Shown: positions 18,867 to 27,985 of the stretch, in pieces
Layout: each line of letters begins with the position of its first letter
How positions within the stretch are numbered: position 1 is the stretch's first letter
Assembly: GCA_913057245.1 (NCBI GenBank)
Contig: CAJXNH010000005.1
Span: 106,219 to 170,218 of the forward strand
Reading direction: 5' to 3'
Origin: an uncultured Phaeodactylibacter sp.
GTDB lineage: Bacteria > Bacteroidota > Bacteroidia > Chitinophagales > Saprospiraceae
DNA: 64,000 bases
Notes under the pieces: generated by a model
The model's database searches: none
Told to the model about the DNA's origin: nothing
Seen by the model: only the letters and a program-made list of their open reading frames with translations
Translations under genes and position numbers: made by a program

Positions 18867-20837
18867 ATGAAGCTCTCCGTCATCATCGTTAACTACAACG
18901 TCAAGTACTTCCTCGAGCAGGCCCTCCTCTCCGTGCGCCGCGCCTCACGCGGGCTGGAAGTGGAAACCTGGGTGGTCGACAATAACTCCGTGGACGACTC
19001 TGTGCGCATGGTGCAGGAGAAATTTCCTGAGGTGCACCTCATTCAAAATAAAGATAATCCGGGCTTCTCCATCGCCAACAATCAGGCGGTCCGGCAAAGC
19101 AAGGGAGAGTACGTCCTCCTGCTCAATCCGGATACCGTAGTCGAAGAAGATACTTTCGAAAAGTGCATCACTTTTATGGATGCCCACCCGGAGGCCGGCG
19201 GGCTGGGCGTCCGCATGATTGACGGCAGCGGTGCTTTCCTGCCGGAGTCAAAGCGGGGCTTCCCCTCTCCATGGGTGGCTTTTTGTAAGACGGTTGGGCT
19301 ATCCAGACTATTCCCCAAATCCCACCTTTTTAACCGCTATCACCTGGGCTACCTGGATGAGATGGAGACGAATGAAGTGGAGGTCCTGGCGGGGGCATTC
19401 ATGTTTATGCGGCGCTCCGTGCTGGAGGAAGTGGGGCTGCTGGACGAAGCGTTTTTTATGTACGGCGAGGACATAGACTTATCTTACCGCATCATTCAGG
19501 GAGGGTACAAGAATTACTACCTGCCTGAGACCTCGATTATTCATTATAAAGGCGAGAGTACCAAAAAGGGCAGCCTGAATTATGTCCGAGCCTTTTATAA
19601 TGCCATGATCATTTTTGCCCGTAAACACTTCACAGGCAATAAGGCTGCGTTGTTTGTGCTGATGTTGCAGATCGCAATCTACCTGCGGGCCGGGCTGACA
19701 GTAGTGTCAAATTTCCTGAGCCGGGCGTACCTACCACTACTTGACGGCCTGGTGGTTTACACCGGATTATTTTTTCTGAAAGATTTCTGGGGAGCGTATC
19801 ATTTTAAGGATCCGGATTACTACAGTTCATCTATCCTGTACGTCAATTTTCCACTTTACGTAGGCATCTGGCTGCTTTCCATCTTTTTCAACGGAGGGTA
19901 CGATGAGCGCTACCGCCTCCGGCGGCTGGTCAGAGGCGTAATGTTGGGTACACTGGTGCTGCTTGCTGTTTACGGACTGCTGGAGCAAGAGTACCGCAAT
20001 TCCCGGGCGCTTATTTTGCTGGGCGCACTTTGGGCGCTTACGGCTACCGTAGGGGTTCGTATGCTAATGCATTTCATTGCGCTCCGCCACCTGCGGATCG
20101 GGGAAGAAGGGGAGATGCCCATAGTGATTGTAGGGACAATTGAGGAAAGCGAACGGGTGCAGCAGTTATTGCATAAGGCGGAAGTCCACCGCCCGGTGGT
20201 GGGCACTGTAGCGCCTACTGATGAGCCGCATGACCAAACCATCTACCTCAGCCGCCTTGAACAACTGGAGGAGGTGGTACACATTTACCATATACGGGAA
20301 GTGATATTCTGCTCCCGGGACGTACCCACGCAGGCGGTCATGCAGTGGATGTCACGGCTTGGACCCGCTGTCAATTATAAAATTGTGCCGCAGGAAAGTA
20401 TGAGCATCATCGGCAGTAGCTCCAAAAATACCGCCGGCGAGCTCTACACCATTGATATCCGCTATAATATCGTTCAGTCTATGAGTCAACGCAATAAACG
20501 GCTTTTCGACATCAGCTTCGCGTTGTTTCTGTTGCTGACGCTTCCACTGCAAGCGCTCCTTGTGCGCCGGCCACTGGGTCTGTTGCGGAACAGCCTGTGG
20601 GTACTGATCGGCCGGTACAGCTGGGTAGGCTACGCGGCTACGGAGAAAGAAGATGTCAGTTTGCCTGCTATCCGGAAGGGCATCTTATCCCCACTCGACG
20701 GGTTGCGTATCCGTCAGTTAGATCAGGCGACCCGGCAGCGGCTTAATTTTTTCTACGCCAAAGACTACAATACCAGCAAAGACACGGAGATATGCTGGAA
20801 TGCCTGGCGCAATTTGGGCCGGCATACCGCATCGTGA
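18867..20837 (+). CDS. Chimeric GT2 glycosyltransferase / degenerate polyprenyl sugar-phosphotransferase
   Basis: 656 residues with two halves. The N-terminal ~250 residues are a family 2 glycosyltransferase: LSVIIVNYNVKYFLEQAL, the donor-binding LLLNPDTVV (about 84-92) and MYGEDIDLSYRI (about 198-209), rhamnosyltransferase-like. About four membrane segments follow (about 260-410). A Rossmann-type cytosolic domain (VVIVGTIEESERVQQLL onward) and a RNKRLFDISFALFLLL segment match the CoA-binding-like and membrane parts of WcaJ/WbaP-type transferases. The catalytic C-terminal domain of those enzymes is reduced to a short tail without its usual motifs. Probably acts in surface polysaccharide synthesis. 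Confidence 0.8.
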   Translation: MKLSVIIVNYNVKYFLEQALLSVRRASRGLEVETWVVDNNSVDDSVRMVQEKFPEVHLIQNKDNPGFSIANNQAVRQSKGEYVLLLNPDTVVEEDTFEKCITFMDAHPEAGGLGVRMIDGSGAFLPESKRGFPSPWVAFCKTVGLSRLFPKSHLFNRYHLGYLDEMETNEVEVLAGAFMFMRRSVLEEVGLLDEAFFMYGEDIDLSYRIIQGGYKNYYLPETSIIHYKGESTKKGSLNYVRAFYNAMIIFARKHFTGNKAALFVLMLQIAIYLRAGLTVVSNFLSRAYLPLLDGLVVYTGLFFLKDFWGAYHFKDPDYYSSSILYVNFPLYVGIWLLSIFFNGGYDERYRLRRLVRGVMLGTLVLLAVYGLLEQEYRNSRALILLGALWALTATVGVRMLMHFIALRHLRIGEEGEMPIVIVGTIEESERVQQLLHKAEVHRPVVGTVAPTDEPHDQTIYLSRLEQLEEVVHIYHIREVIFCSRDVPTQAVMQWMSRLGPAVNYKIVPQESMSIIGSSSKNTAGELYTIDIRYNIVQSMSQRNKRLFDISFALFLLLTLPLQALLVRRPLGLLRNSLWVLIGRYSWVGYAATEKEDVSLPAIRKGILSPLDGLRIRQLDQATRQRLNFFYAKDYNTSKDTEICWNAWRNLGRHTAS

Positions 20838-20864
20838 CCGTATTTTGTTTTACAACTCACATAT

Positions 20865-20883
20865 AAATATCTAGATATTTTTG
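20865..20883 (+). promoter_or_regulatory. 16-bp perfect palindrome overlapping a -7 box
   Basis: AAATATCTAGATATTT (20865-20880) is fully palindromic, and TATTTTTG (20876-20883), a TAnnTTTG box, shares its right arm. The start codon of the next gene is 50 bases on. This layout suits an operator that blocks the promoter; the regulator is unknown. Confidence 0.4.
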
Positions 20884-20933
20884 TATTTGTCTGGAAAAGC
20901 TTACCTTGGTTGTAGGAATAAGTCAAATCGGAC

Positions 20934-22364
20934 ATGAGAAAGAAGCTACAGAAGTTTACAGAGTTTGCAGACAGCCTTTTGCCGCATGAAACCACCTACC
21001 TGCTCGAAACGCAGCAGTTTGAGGACGAGGTCAAGCTGGGCATACTGGAACGGCTCAATTACAACTGCACCAATATCCGTCAATTCACCCCTTACGATAA
21101 GTCGATCGATAAGCGCAAATACTCCAATTTGAAAAACTGGGTCAATGAGCGCCTCGAGTCCATTGATGTCGATGTGCGTTTTGACTGGATGAGCCACATG
21201 GAGCGGCAAATCATGACCGATGCCATTGAGCCTAAAGAAGAAAAGCAACTTATTAAAGCGATCCGGGATTATGAGCAGCTCGACTTTTACTTCACTAAAT
21301 TTTACGAGCTGGTACAATTGTACCGGCAGTACCTGCTGATCCGAATGCGGTACGCGCACCACCGGGTCGCGGATGATTTTTTGCGTAAGTACCGGGAGCG
21401 TTATGATACCTGCAAAGGGGTCTTTGAGCGTATGCATGAGGCAACTACAGATATCGTGGGGCAGTATTCTGAAAATTCTGCGCAGTCGATGCAGTGGGAA
21501 GACTGGCTTACGGAAGTCTTCTACGATGAGCACCTCGATGGGCTGAACCGCTACCTGGCGCTCGTGCGCCTTACCTTTATCTACTTCAACTACCGGCAGT
21601 TTGACAAGCTAAAGGAAAAGTATGACTACATTGATAGCTTATTCCGTAAGGGGCAGTATTATTCCCGGCGCCTTCTGCTCAATTACTATGGCAACCGGGT
21701 GCTGCTACATACGAAGTTTCAGGATTACGATAAGGCGGAGTACTACGGCTATCTGTCCGTGCGGGATAAGAACAGTGACTACATCCACTACGTCAACAAC
21801 CTGAGCGCGGTGCTGCTCCGGCAGAAGAAATATCCGGAGGCGCTGCAACTCATGCGTACGGCTTACCCGGAGATGAAACATACGCCGAGTTTCCATAACC
21901 GGATTGGTTTTGTAGCTTTTTACCTCAAGTGCCTGAACTACAATCAACAGTATCGCAACGCGGAAAACTACGCGGAGTCCTTTTTACAAGCCTACAAAAA
22001 GGAAGTATTCGAGCACCGCTGGCATATTTTCTTCTCGTCTTACCTGGAGGCTATGCTCCGTCAGGAACGCTACCCCAAGGTATTGAAGGTCGTGCGCAAA
22101 TACCATCTGCTCGATAAAGAACGGCAGTACCAACGCAATGCGAACTATCTGCCCACCATACTATGGTACAATGCAGTGGCGCAATATAAGGAAATGCTAA
22201 TGGAGAAGGACGAGCTCGCTGAACTGATACAAACCTCTATCGACAATCTCGACCGGATAGAGGACAAGCAATATCAGCTCAGCGATTTGCTGGAGCAAAT
22301 ACGTCCGTTCGTGCCCGGTATTGTAAACCGGATACAGGGAAAAATGCCAATCAGCCTAGGGTAG
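20934..22364 (+). CDS. Conserved hypothetical protein, TPR-like helical
   Basis: 476 residues, no signal peptide or membrane segment, very rich in Tyr, Arg, Lys, Leu and Glu. From about residue 220 on the sequence looks like tetratricopeptide-type helix pairs (YLALVRLTFIYFNYRQFDKLKEKYDYI, and NLSAVLLRQKKYPEALQLMR), without perfect TPR consensus. I do not recognise a family with a known role; it looks like a Bacteroidota-specific cytosolic scaffold. It has its own candidate promoter/operator. Confidence 0.75.
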   Translation: MRKKLQKFTEFADSLLPHETTYLLETQQFEDEVKLGILERLNYNCTNIRQFTPYDKSIDKRKYSNLKNWVNERLESIDVDVRFDWMSHMERQIMTDAIEPKEEKQLIKAIRDYEQLDFYFTKFYELVQLYRQYLLIRMRYAHHRVADDFLRKYRERYDTCKGVFERMHEATTDIVGQYSENSAQSMQWEDWLTEVFYDEHLDGLNRYLALVRLTFIYFNYRQFDKLKEKYDYIDSLFRKGQYYSRRLLLNYYGNRVLLHTKFQDYDKAEYYGYLSVRDKNSDYIHYVNNLSAVLLRQKKYPEALQLMRTAYPEMKHTPSFHNRIGFVAFYLKCLNYNQQYRNAENYAESFLQAYKKEVFEHRWHIFFSSYLEAMLRQERYPKVLKVVRKYHLLDKERQYQRNANYLPTILWYNAVAQYKEMLMEKDELAELIQTSIDNLDRIEDKQYQLSDLLEQIRPFVPGIVNRIQGKMPISLG

Positions 22365-22643
22365 GGTGGGCTGTTGGTGATGCGATGTTCTTCTTTCTAC
22401 AGTAGTGTGCCGTACTTTCTTTAAGGTGAGTGTTCGTTCGTAATGCTTGATGAGCCGGTCTTGGTATTCGGCCATCTTATTGAGCACGCGCAGTTCTTCG
22501 TTAAGGTGTCGTTCCCGGTCTTCTGCCCGCCTGGAGTACTCCAGCTTTTTGCGGTTCCGGTTGATGTCAAGAATTTTTTGAATGGTATGGTTGAGTGAAA
22601 TTCGTGCTTTCAGTAGTCGGCGTTGGATCGACCTCTTTGTCAT
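22356..22643 (-). CDS. Small basic coiled-coil protein, hypothetical
   Basis: 95 residues, strongly basic, predicted to be one long helix or coiled coil (about 12-75: RKKLEYSRRAEDRERHLNEE, LNKMAEYQDRLIKHYERTL). It is convergent with the preceding gene and overlaps its last 9 bases. No family recognised. Its regular heptad-like spacing and the clean ATG argue for a real gene, but codon evidence alone is not decisive. Confidence 0.5.
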   Translation of the reverse strand: MTKRSIQRRLLKARISLNHTIQKILDINRNRKKLEYSRRAEDRERHLNEELRVLNKMAEYQDRLIKHYERTLTLKKVRHTTVERRTSHHQQPTLP

Positions 22644-22939
22644 ACCTGTAAATAATTTGGTTAGTAGATGCGGCAGGTTTCTTTAAGGCTGCCGTTGGGT
22701 GTCTTGATAGGTTATCAGCTATTTTAGTGCTGGTTAGGCGGAGGACTCTGCGCAAAGCAAAGTAAACTAATTACCAAAAAAAGACCGCTGGGTTAATGGG
22801 CGTCATGGCGAACAAATTTTGGATTGTGAATTAATTTCAAAACAATATTTGAAATCACTAGTTCCAAATATACAAAATAGAAACAACATATCCTAATTTT
22901 CAGTTCTTGAGCTCAGCGCTCAAAACTTCAGGCAGGCGT
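22644..22939. other. Intergenic region, no gene seen
   Basis: A/T-rich stretch between the small coiled-coil gene and the terminator of the flavoprotein gene. It should hold the promoter of the minus-strand coiled-coil gene. I see no coding frame, repeat or RNA gene that I can support. Confidence 0.6.
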
Positions 22940-22984
22940 AAAAAAGTAGCGCCCCCTGCCTCCGGGCGGAGGCAATGGGGGCGC
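22940..22984 (-). terminator. Strong intrinsic terminator after the flavoprotein gene
   Basis: On the minus strand GCGCCCCC and GGGGGCGC, with inner TGCCTCC/GGAGGCA pairs, make a stem of about 15 bp (22949-22984). A TACTTTTTTAC tract follows. It lies 24 bases after the stop codon at 23008. Confidence 0.85.
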
Positions 22985-23007
22985 AAAAGTGAATTGACAC
23001 AAGATTC

Positions 23008-24015
23008 TTAAAACCCGTTAACGCCATTAACGGTCGTGTATTTGAAACTTACTTTTTGTTCCGGGTGCACGATTTTGAAGGCAGACTGGCACATCAGTGT
23101 AGCTTCGTGGAAGCCGCACAGGATGAGCTTTAGCTTTCCCGGATAGGTATTGATGTCGCCAATGGCAAATACGCCGTGTATGTTGGTGCTGTAATCAAAG
23201 GTGTCGACTTTGATGCCGTCTTTAGGGTCAATATCAAGGCCCCAGTCCTGCAAAGGCCCCATTTTGGGTGTAAGCCCAAAGAGAGGTACGAAAAAGTCAG
23301 TCTCTTTGGTGTAGTCGCCTTCCGTTTTGTGGTGAATGACCACTTCTTTCAGCTTACCGTTGCCTTCCAGCCCAATGACCTGCGCTTCCGTGACCAGGTT
23401 GATCTTACCCTCGGCGGCTAGCTTTTCAACTTTCTCTACGCTGTCGGGGGCACCCCGGAACCCTTTTCGGCGGTGCACCAGGGTCAGTTCTTTAGCCATG
23501 TCAGAAAGGTGGATCGCCCAGTCGAGCGCACTATCTCCACCACCGGAGATCACGACCCGCTTATCGCGGAAGTGCTCAGGCTCCTTCACCATGTATTCCA
23601 CGCCTTTGTGCTCGAAAGTTTCAATATTTTCGATTGGTGGCTTGCGGGGCTCAAAGCTGCCAAGGCCCGCGGCAATGGCTACTACCGGCGCATTAATTTG
23701 GGTGCCCTCGCTCGTGGTGATGGTGAAGCTGCCATCCTCCTGCTTATCCAGTTTTTCAGCCCGCTCCCCCAGGGTGAAACCTGGCTTGAACGGTTCGATC
23801 TGTTCCATGAGGTTGTCGACCAGTTCCTTAGCGCCTACAGTAGGGTAGCCGGGGATGTCATAAATGGGCTTTTTGGGGTAGATTTCCGCCAGTTGCCCAC
23901 CCGGTTGCGGAAGGGCATCCACAATATGGCAGCGCAGCTTCAGCAGCCCGGCTTCAAAAACAGTAAACAGGCCTACCGGCCCTGCCCCAATAATGATGAT
24001 ATCTGTCTTGACCAT
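23008..24015 (-). CDS. Ferredoxin/flavodoxin-NADP+ reductase, thioredoxin reductase-like (FNR2 type)
   Basis: 335-residue two-domain flavoprotein. The FAD site is GAGPVGLFTVFEAG at the N-terminus; the NADP(H) site is ISGGGDSALDWAIHL at about 155-170; the second FAD motif is GVFAIGDINTYPGKLKL. It lacks the CxxC of thioredoxin reductase, which places it with the YumC-type ferredoxin-NADP+ reductases. The C-terminal extension (about 300-335) is typical of that group. It is downstream of the cbb3 block on the same strand but separated by 50 bases and probably independent. Confidence 0.88.
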   Translation of the reverse strand: MVKTDIIIIGAGPVGLFTVFEAGLLKLRCHIVDALPQPGGQLAEIYPKKPIYDIPGYPTVGAKELVDNLMEQIEPFKPGFTLGERAEKLDKQEDGSFTITTSEGTQINAPVVAIAAGLGSFEPRKPPIENIETFEHKGVEYMVKEPEHFRDKRVVISGGGDSALDWAIHLSDMAKELTLVHRRKGFRGAPDSVEKVEKLAAEGKINLVTEAQVIGLEGNGKLKEVVIHHKTEGDYTKETDFFVPLFGLTPKMGPLQDWGLDIDPKDGIKVDTFDYSTNIHGVFAIGDINTYPGKLKLILCGFHEATLMCQSAFKIVHPEQKVSFKYTTVNGVNGF

Positions 24016-24065
24016 GATTAGTTGATTCTGTTATTACGCCTGGGAAATTTTACGCAGATGCTTAT

Positions 24066-24764
24066 TTAGTGGCACATCGGCGCATTCTGCATGTCTTCCC
24101 AAAAGCGAAATTCAATCGGGACATCAAAATTCAGCCCCCGCATGATGAACAGGATGGCAAAGCCGACCAGAAAGACCGGGAGCAATTTGCGCAAGCGCAC
24201 CCGCCATTCCAGCTTGATGAACTGCCCGGCAAGTGCTGTCGCCATCATCAATGGGATCGTGCCCAGCCCAAAGGCTGCCATGTATAGCGCACTGTTCCAT
24301 ACTGCTCCTGTACTGACCGCGCCCACGATTGCTACGTAGACCAGGCCACAGGGCAGTAGCCCGTTCAGGCTGCCGATGAGTAATAGGCGCTCTCTGCCAC
24401 CACCGCGCAGTAGCCTGCCCAGCTGAGTCTTGACCCAGCCGTTGAGGCCCTGCATGAATGGAATTTGCAGGATCCGGCTTTCCACATCAATAGAAAACAG
24501 GGCAACAATAAGCAAAAAGACGCCCAGCCCGATAGAAATATAGGACTGCGCCCCCGCCAGGAAGAAACCTTTGCCCACCAGGCCAATTACAGAGCCCAGC
24601 AGGGCATAAGTCAGCACCCTGCCGATATTGTACAAAAGGACATTACCGGCTGCCGCCCAACGCCGTTTGCCCTGATAGGGCAGAGACAGGGCAATCGGAC
24701 CACACATACCGACGCAGTGCAGGCTGCCGAGCAGGCCTATGGTGAATGCCGTCCAAATCGCCAT
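24066..24764 (-). CDS. Sulfite exporter TauE/SafE family protein of the cbb3 cluster
   Basis: Integral membrane protein, 233 residues from the ATG at 24764, which lies one base after the ccoH stop codon; a longer reading into ccoH is rejected. Opens with the helix WTAFTIGLLGSLHCVGMCGP, whose H-C-x3-M-C motif is typical of the copper-handling SafE/CcoS-linked group. About six further hydrophobic segments. In Bacteroidota this gene ends cbb3 operons and probably serves copper supply to the oxidase; that role is inferred. Confidence 0.88.
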   Translation of the reverse strand: MAIWTAFTIGLLGSLHCVGMCGPIALSLPYQGKRRWAAAGNVLLYNIGRVLTYALLGSVIGLVGKGFFLAGAQSYISIGLGVFLLIVALFSIDVESRILQIPFMQGLNGWVKTQLGRLLRGGGRERLLLIGSLNGLLPCGLVYVAIVGAVSTGAVWNSALYMAAFGLGTIPLMMATALAGQFIKLEWRVRLRKLLPVFLVGFAILFIMRGLNFDVPIEFRFWEDMQNAPMCH

Positions 24765-24765
24765 A

Positions 24766-25206
24766 TTACAACCGGATATCTTGTTCCTTATAATAAGCCT
24801 TTCCATCGCCGGTCCAGTCGACCTTGATCTTCCAAAGGCCCCGGCGAAGTTCCTCAGTAGGAATGCGCTGTACGCCATCCCCCATTGGCTTCACCGGCAG
24901 GCGGAAGTCGCTGGATTGATCGGAGGGGCAGAAGAAATGAATCTCCCCACCCAACGCAGAGACTTGCTTTGGAAAGTGCAGCTCCAAAGCGGCCTGATCT
25001 GCTGCCGAATGAATCTTCAAGTCCTCTTCAAGTTGTTGGGCATTGACCAGCTTGTTGTAGTGCTCCTGATAGCGGAGGTCATCAGCGTAATACTGATCTG
25101 AAACCAGGCTGTGGTCGTACTGTGTAGACCGGTAAACCTGATAGACCAGGGAGAGGACAAACACGCTGAAGAAGATGGCGATGCCAGTTCCCCAATTGAA
25201 TTTCAT
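24766..25206 (-). CDS. ccoH: cbb3 oxidase assembly protein CcoH (FixH)
   Basis: Small assembly factor of the FixH family, 146 residues from ATG 25206 (MKFNWGTGIAIFF). One N-terminal membrane helix (about 7-27) includes the family GTGIAIFFSVFVLSLVY pattern. A periplasmic domain follows (SDQYYADDLRYQEHYNKLVN, GLWKIKVDWTGDGKAYYKE). A further 17 codons upstream are open but lack conservation. Required for mature cbb3 oxidase in characterised systems. Confidence 0.88.
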   Translation of the reverse strand: MKFNWGTGIAIFFSVFVLSLVYQVYRSTQYDHSLVSDQYYADDLRYQEHYNKLVNAQQLEEDLKIHSAADQAALELHFPKQVSALGGEIHFFCPSDQSSDFRLPVKPMGDGVQRIPTEELRRGLWKIKVDWTGDGKAYYKEQDIRL

Positions 25207-25278
25207 AATTTTCAAATGTTTTGCCCGTTCAGCATTCTGACCGGGTTCTTGTGTCAAAAAATATCTTGTGGTTTTGGA

Positions 25279-25308
25279 AAAAGGGGGAGCCCGGAGGCCC
25301 CTCCCTCT
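25279..25308 (-). terminator. Hairpin between ccoG and ccoH
   Basis: On the minus strand a GGGAG...CTCCC stem with inner GG/CC pairs is followed by CCCCCTTTTT. It may partly terminate the oxidase transcript after ccoG, so that ccoH and the exporter are made at lower level. Confidence 0.45.
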
Positions 25309-25329
25309 GCATTAACCAAAACTCAAATT

Positions 25330-26886
25330 TTATTTAACCGGGCCAAGGAAGTTGGTCTTGACCTTATCCACGAGCTCTCCGTTGGAGTACACTTCGAGGA
25401 TGACCTTTGTCTTTCTGGATTCCAGTGCTGACTTGTCCAAATCAATGAACAGGGCACCTTCGGCCACTTTGCCTGCATCAGCTACCGGTGGCTTGCCCAC
25501 CAGCCTTATCCGGCCGGGGATGTCACCAATGAGCTTGAACTCCACAGGCACCTCCTCTCCGGTCTTGTTGATGACCTGATAGTTGTAGAGGTTACTTATG
25601 TAAGTCTCATCCACTTTCTGGTAAAGGGTGCCCGGGGTACGCAGCAGCAAGGTCTCTACATCTGTGCGGGACATCAGCAGTACGATGTTGACGACCACAA
25701 GCAGGGCCAGTACAGCAGTGTAAGCAATGACCCGTGTGGTGAAGAGCTTTTTCCTGCCGGATTCAATACCGTTATAGCTGTCGTAGCGGATGAGCCCCCG
25801 GGGCCGGTCGATCTTGTCCATGACTTCGTCACAGGCATCAATACAGGCGGTACAGTTCACGCATTCGAGCTGCGTTCCATCGCGGATATCAATACCAGTA
25901 GGGCATACCTTGACGCAAAGCCCGCAGTCAATGCAGTCGCCGAGGGCTTTTTTCATCGTTTCTGCCGGATTGGCACCGGGAGGCGTCGAATAGTCTCTCC
26001 CTGCGGGTGCGGTCGCTACTTCTGCGGTGGCAATATCCGTTTGCATTTGCGCAACAGGGCTGGCAATACTGCCATTCCCGTTAGTTGGGGCTGGTTTGTT
26101 CTTTTTCCCCCTTTTCATCTTTCCTCTGGGCTCACCCCGCACGAAGTCGTAGGCAACAACGATGGAGTTCTGATCCAGCATAACGCCCTGAAGGCGGCCG
26201 TAGGGGCAAATCGTCACGCATACCTGTTCGCGCAGGTAGGAGAAAACGAAGTAAAAAGCGCCGGAGAACAGGATCATCGCGATGAAGCCCGAGAGGTTCT
26301 GTGACACCGGCTCGGTGGCAATCTGAATCACTTCATCGACACCGATGATATAAGCCAGGAAGGTATTGGCAACAAGCACGGAGATGGCAAAAAATATGGC
26401 CTGCTTGCTGACTTTTTTAATGATTTTCTGAGTCGTCCAGGGGGCTTTGTTAAGTCTTTTCTGAGCATTGGCGTCGCCTTCTATGGCGTATTCGATCTTA
26501 CGGAAAACCATTTCCATGAAGATGGTCTGTGGGCAAACCCATCCGCAGAAGAGTCTTCCCCAGACAACGGTAAAGAGCACAATGAAGACAATAAGCGTCA
26601 ACATGGCCAGTACAAAAAGGTGGAAGTCCTGCGGCATAAACTGAATGCCGAAAAGGATGAACTTCCGCTCCAGGATATTGAAAAGCAATAAAGGGTCTCC
26701 ATTTACTTTGATAAATGGCATCCCAAACAGGAAAGCGAGCAATACCCAGCTTAGGTAAGTGCGCGCATTGGTGAAGCGACCCTTAGGCTTTTTTGGATAA
26801 ATCCAGACGCGCTTGCCCGACTCATCCACCGTCGCGATTTTGTCACGATAGTCTTCAGTGTCTATGATCGGATCGGTTGTATTCAT
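25330..26886 (-). CDS. ccoG: Cytochrome c oxidase accessory protein CcoG (FixG/RdxA)
   Basis: Membrane-bound iron-sulfur protein, 518 residues, needed to reduce or deliver copper for cbb3 assembly. About five membrane helices; the CGWVCPQTIFMEMVFRKIE motif lies at about 120-138. Two 4Fe-4S motifs are seen: CIDCGLCVKVCPTGIDIRDG and CVNCTACIDACDEVMDKI. The C-terminal periplasmic domain is IgG-like (FixG_C). A proline/alanine-rich insertion near residues 260-300 enlarges it over the ~470-residue norm. Confidence 0.93.
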   Translation of the reverse strand: MNTTDPIIDTEDYRDKIATVDESGKRVWIYPKKPKGRFTNARTYLSWVLLAFLFGMPFIKVNGDPLLLFNILERKFILFGIQFMPQDFHLFVLAMLTLIVFIVLFTVVWGRLFCGWVCPQTIFMEMVFRKIEYAIEGDANAQKRLNKAPWTTQKIIKKVSKQAIFFAISVLVANTFLAYIIGVDEVIQIATEPVSQNLSGFIAMILFSGAFYFVFSYLREQVCVTICPYGRLQGVMLDQNSIVVAYDFVRGEPRGKMKRGKKNKPAPTNGNGSIASPVAQMQTDIATAEVATAPAGRDYSTPPGANPAETMKKALGDCIDCGLCVKVCPTGIDIRDGTQLECVNCTACIDACDEVMDKIDRPRGLIRYDSYNGIESGRKKLFTTRVIAYTAVLALLVVVNIVLLMSRTDVETLLLRTPGTLYQKVDETYISNLYNYQVINKTGEEVPVEFKLIGDIPGRIRLVGKPPVADAGKVAEGALFIDLDKSALESRKTKVILEVYSNGELVDKVKTNFLGPVK

Positions 26887-26977
26887 AACGTAGTATGATT
26901 AAAGTGTGTTAAGCGCTGGGTGGTGTTTATTGGGTTACGTGAGGGTGACTTTGGCTTTGGAGGAATTGTAGTTGGGA

Positions 26978-27005
26978 AAGGAGCCCCGCTTTAGCAGAGC
27001 TCCTT
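26978..27005 (-). terminator. Hairpin between ccoP and ccoG
   Basis: On the minus strand AAGGAGC...GGCTCCTT with an inner GC-TAAA-GC pair forms an imperfect stem ending in CCTTT. Only a short T stretch follows, so it is more likely an mRNA-stabilising or weakly terminating element than a full stop. Confidence 0.35.
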
Positions 27006-27013
27006 TTAATAAT

Positions 27014-27985
27014 CTATTTGTTCATGCCCAGGGCATCTTCCGGCTCAGCAGCAGTGCTGGTGGAATCTGCGGCGGGTTGTTCCACCGCATCCGCCTGAGG
27101 CTCGTACAGGTCGCCCTGTGGCTCCTTGGCATTGGGTGGGTTAGTGCCCACAAGGGTCAGGATGTAGCTGGATACCTTGTGCATGTCAGCTGCGCTCAGC
27201 TGAGACTTCCAGGCAATCATGCCTTTTTCGGGCACACCATACTTCACGGTCTTGAAGATATCCTTGATATCGCCACCGTGGATCCAGTAGTTGTCGGTCA
27301 TATTCGGCCCGACACCGCCTTCGCCCAGCATACCGTGGCAGGCTGCACAGTTGGCATTGAAGATGTTCTGACCCGTTTCCAGGCCAGCTGCATCAGTCAG
27401 CGCTGTTACATTAGTCTCATCAACCAGATTGGCCTGTGTGGCAAGGTAAGCCTGAACCGCCTTCTCGGCACGCTCCATTTCCATCTCGTACTCTTCAGCT
27501 GACCCGGCACCGGCATCGGTAAAGTGGTAGTAAGTCATATAGACTACCGCAAAACCAATAGTAATGTAGAACATAGCGACCCACCAGGGTGGCAGGCTGT
27601 TGTCCAGCTCCTTAATACCATCGTAATCGTGGTCGAGCATAACGTCCTGCTCTTTCTCCACAGGCACTGCATCGGTCCACCGCTTGTACATGCGGTCCCA
27701 GAAAGGCTCTTTGGCTTTCTGCACTTCTTTTTCGTAAGCTTCCAGCCCCATCTCCTGGTAGATGCGGATCTGATTGACCTTCACCATCACATTGAGGAGG
27801 TGGAAAAGCGCAACTATTGCTGCCACAATCACTGTGCCGGCCAGAGCCGCCAGCGACCAGAACAGGAAGTTGTCGTAGAAGTAAGGGGTCGCGCCTCCAT
27901 CTGCGGCTTCCTGTGCCTGTGCTGCGACAGTAAGCAGGAGCAGCGGCAACATCAGGGGCAGCGCCTTAAGTGTTTTATTTTTCAT
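27014..27985 (-). CDS. ccoP: cbb3 oxidase cytochrome c subunit III (CcoP), single-haem
   Basis: Electron-entry subunit of the cbb3 oxidase. From ATG 27985, 323 residues: a signal-peptide-like N-terminus (LPLMLPLLLLTVAAQAQ), two further hydrophobic segments (about 40-62 and 145-165), and one class I cytochrome c domain with CAACH (about residue 225) and a distal Met in GMIAWKSQL. Proteobacterial CcoP has two CxxCH motifs; only one is present here. The C-terminus is a low-complexity Glu/Ala tail. Overlaps the end of ccoQ by 11 bases. Confidence 0.93.
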   Translation of the reverse strand: MKNKTLKALPLMLPLLLLTVAAQAQEAADGGATPYFYDNFLFWSLAALAGTVIVAAIVALFHLLNVMVKVNQIRIYQEMGLEAYEKEVQKAKEPFWDRMYKRWTDAVPVEKEQDVMLDHDYDGIKELDNSLPPWWVAMFYITIGFAVVYMTYYHFTDAGAGSAEEYEMEMERAEKAVQAYLATQANLVDETNVTALTDAAGLETGQNIFNANCAACHGMLGEGGVGPNMTDNYWIHGGDIKDIFKTVKYGVPEKGMIAWKSQLSAADMHKVSSYILTLVGTNPPNAKEPQGDLYEPQADAVEQPAADSTSTAAEPEDALGMNK

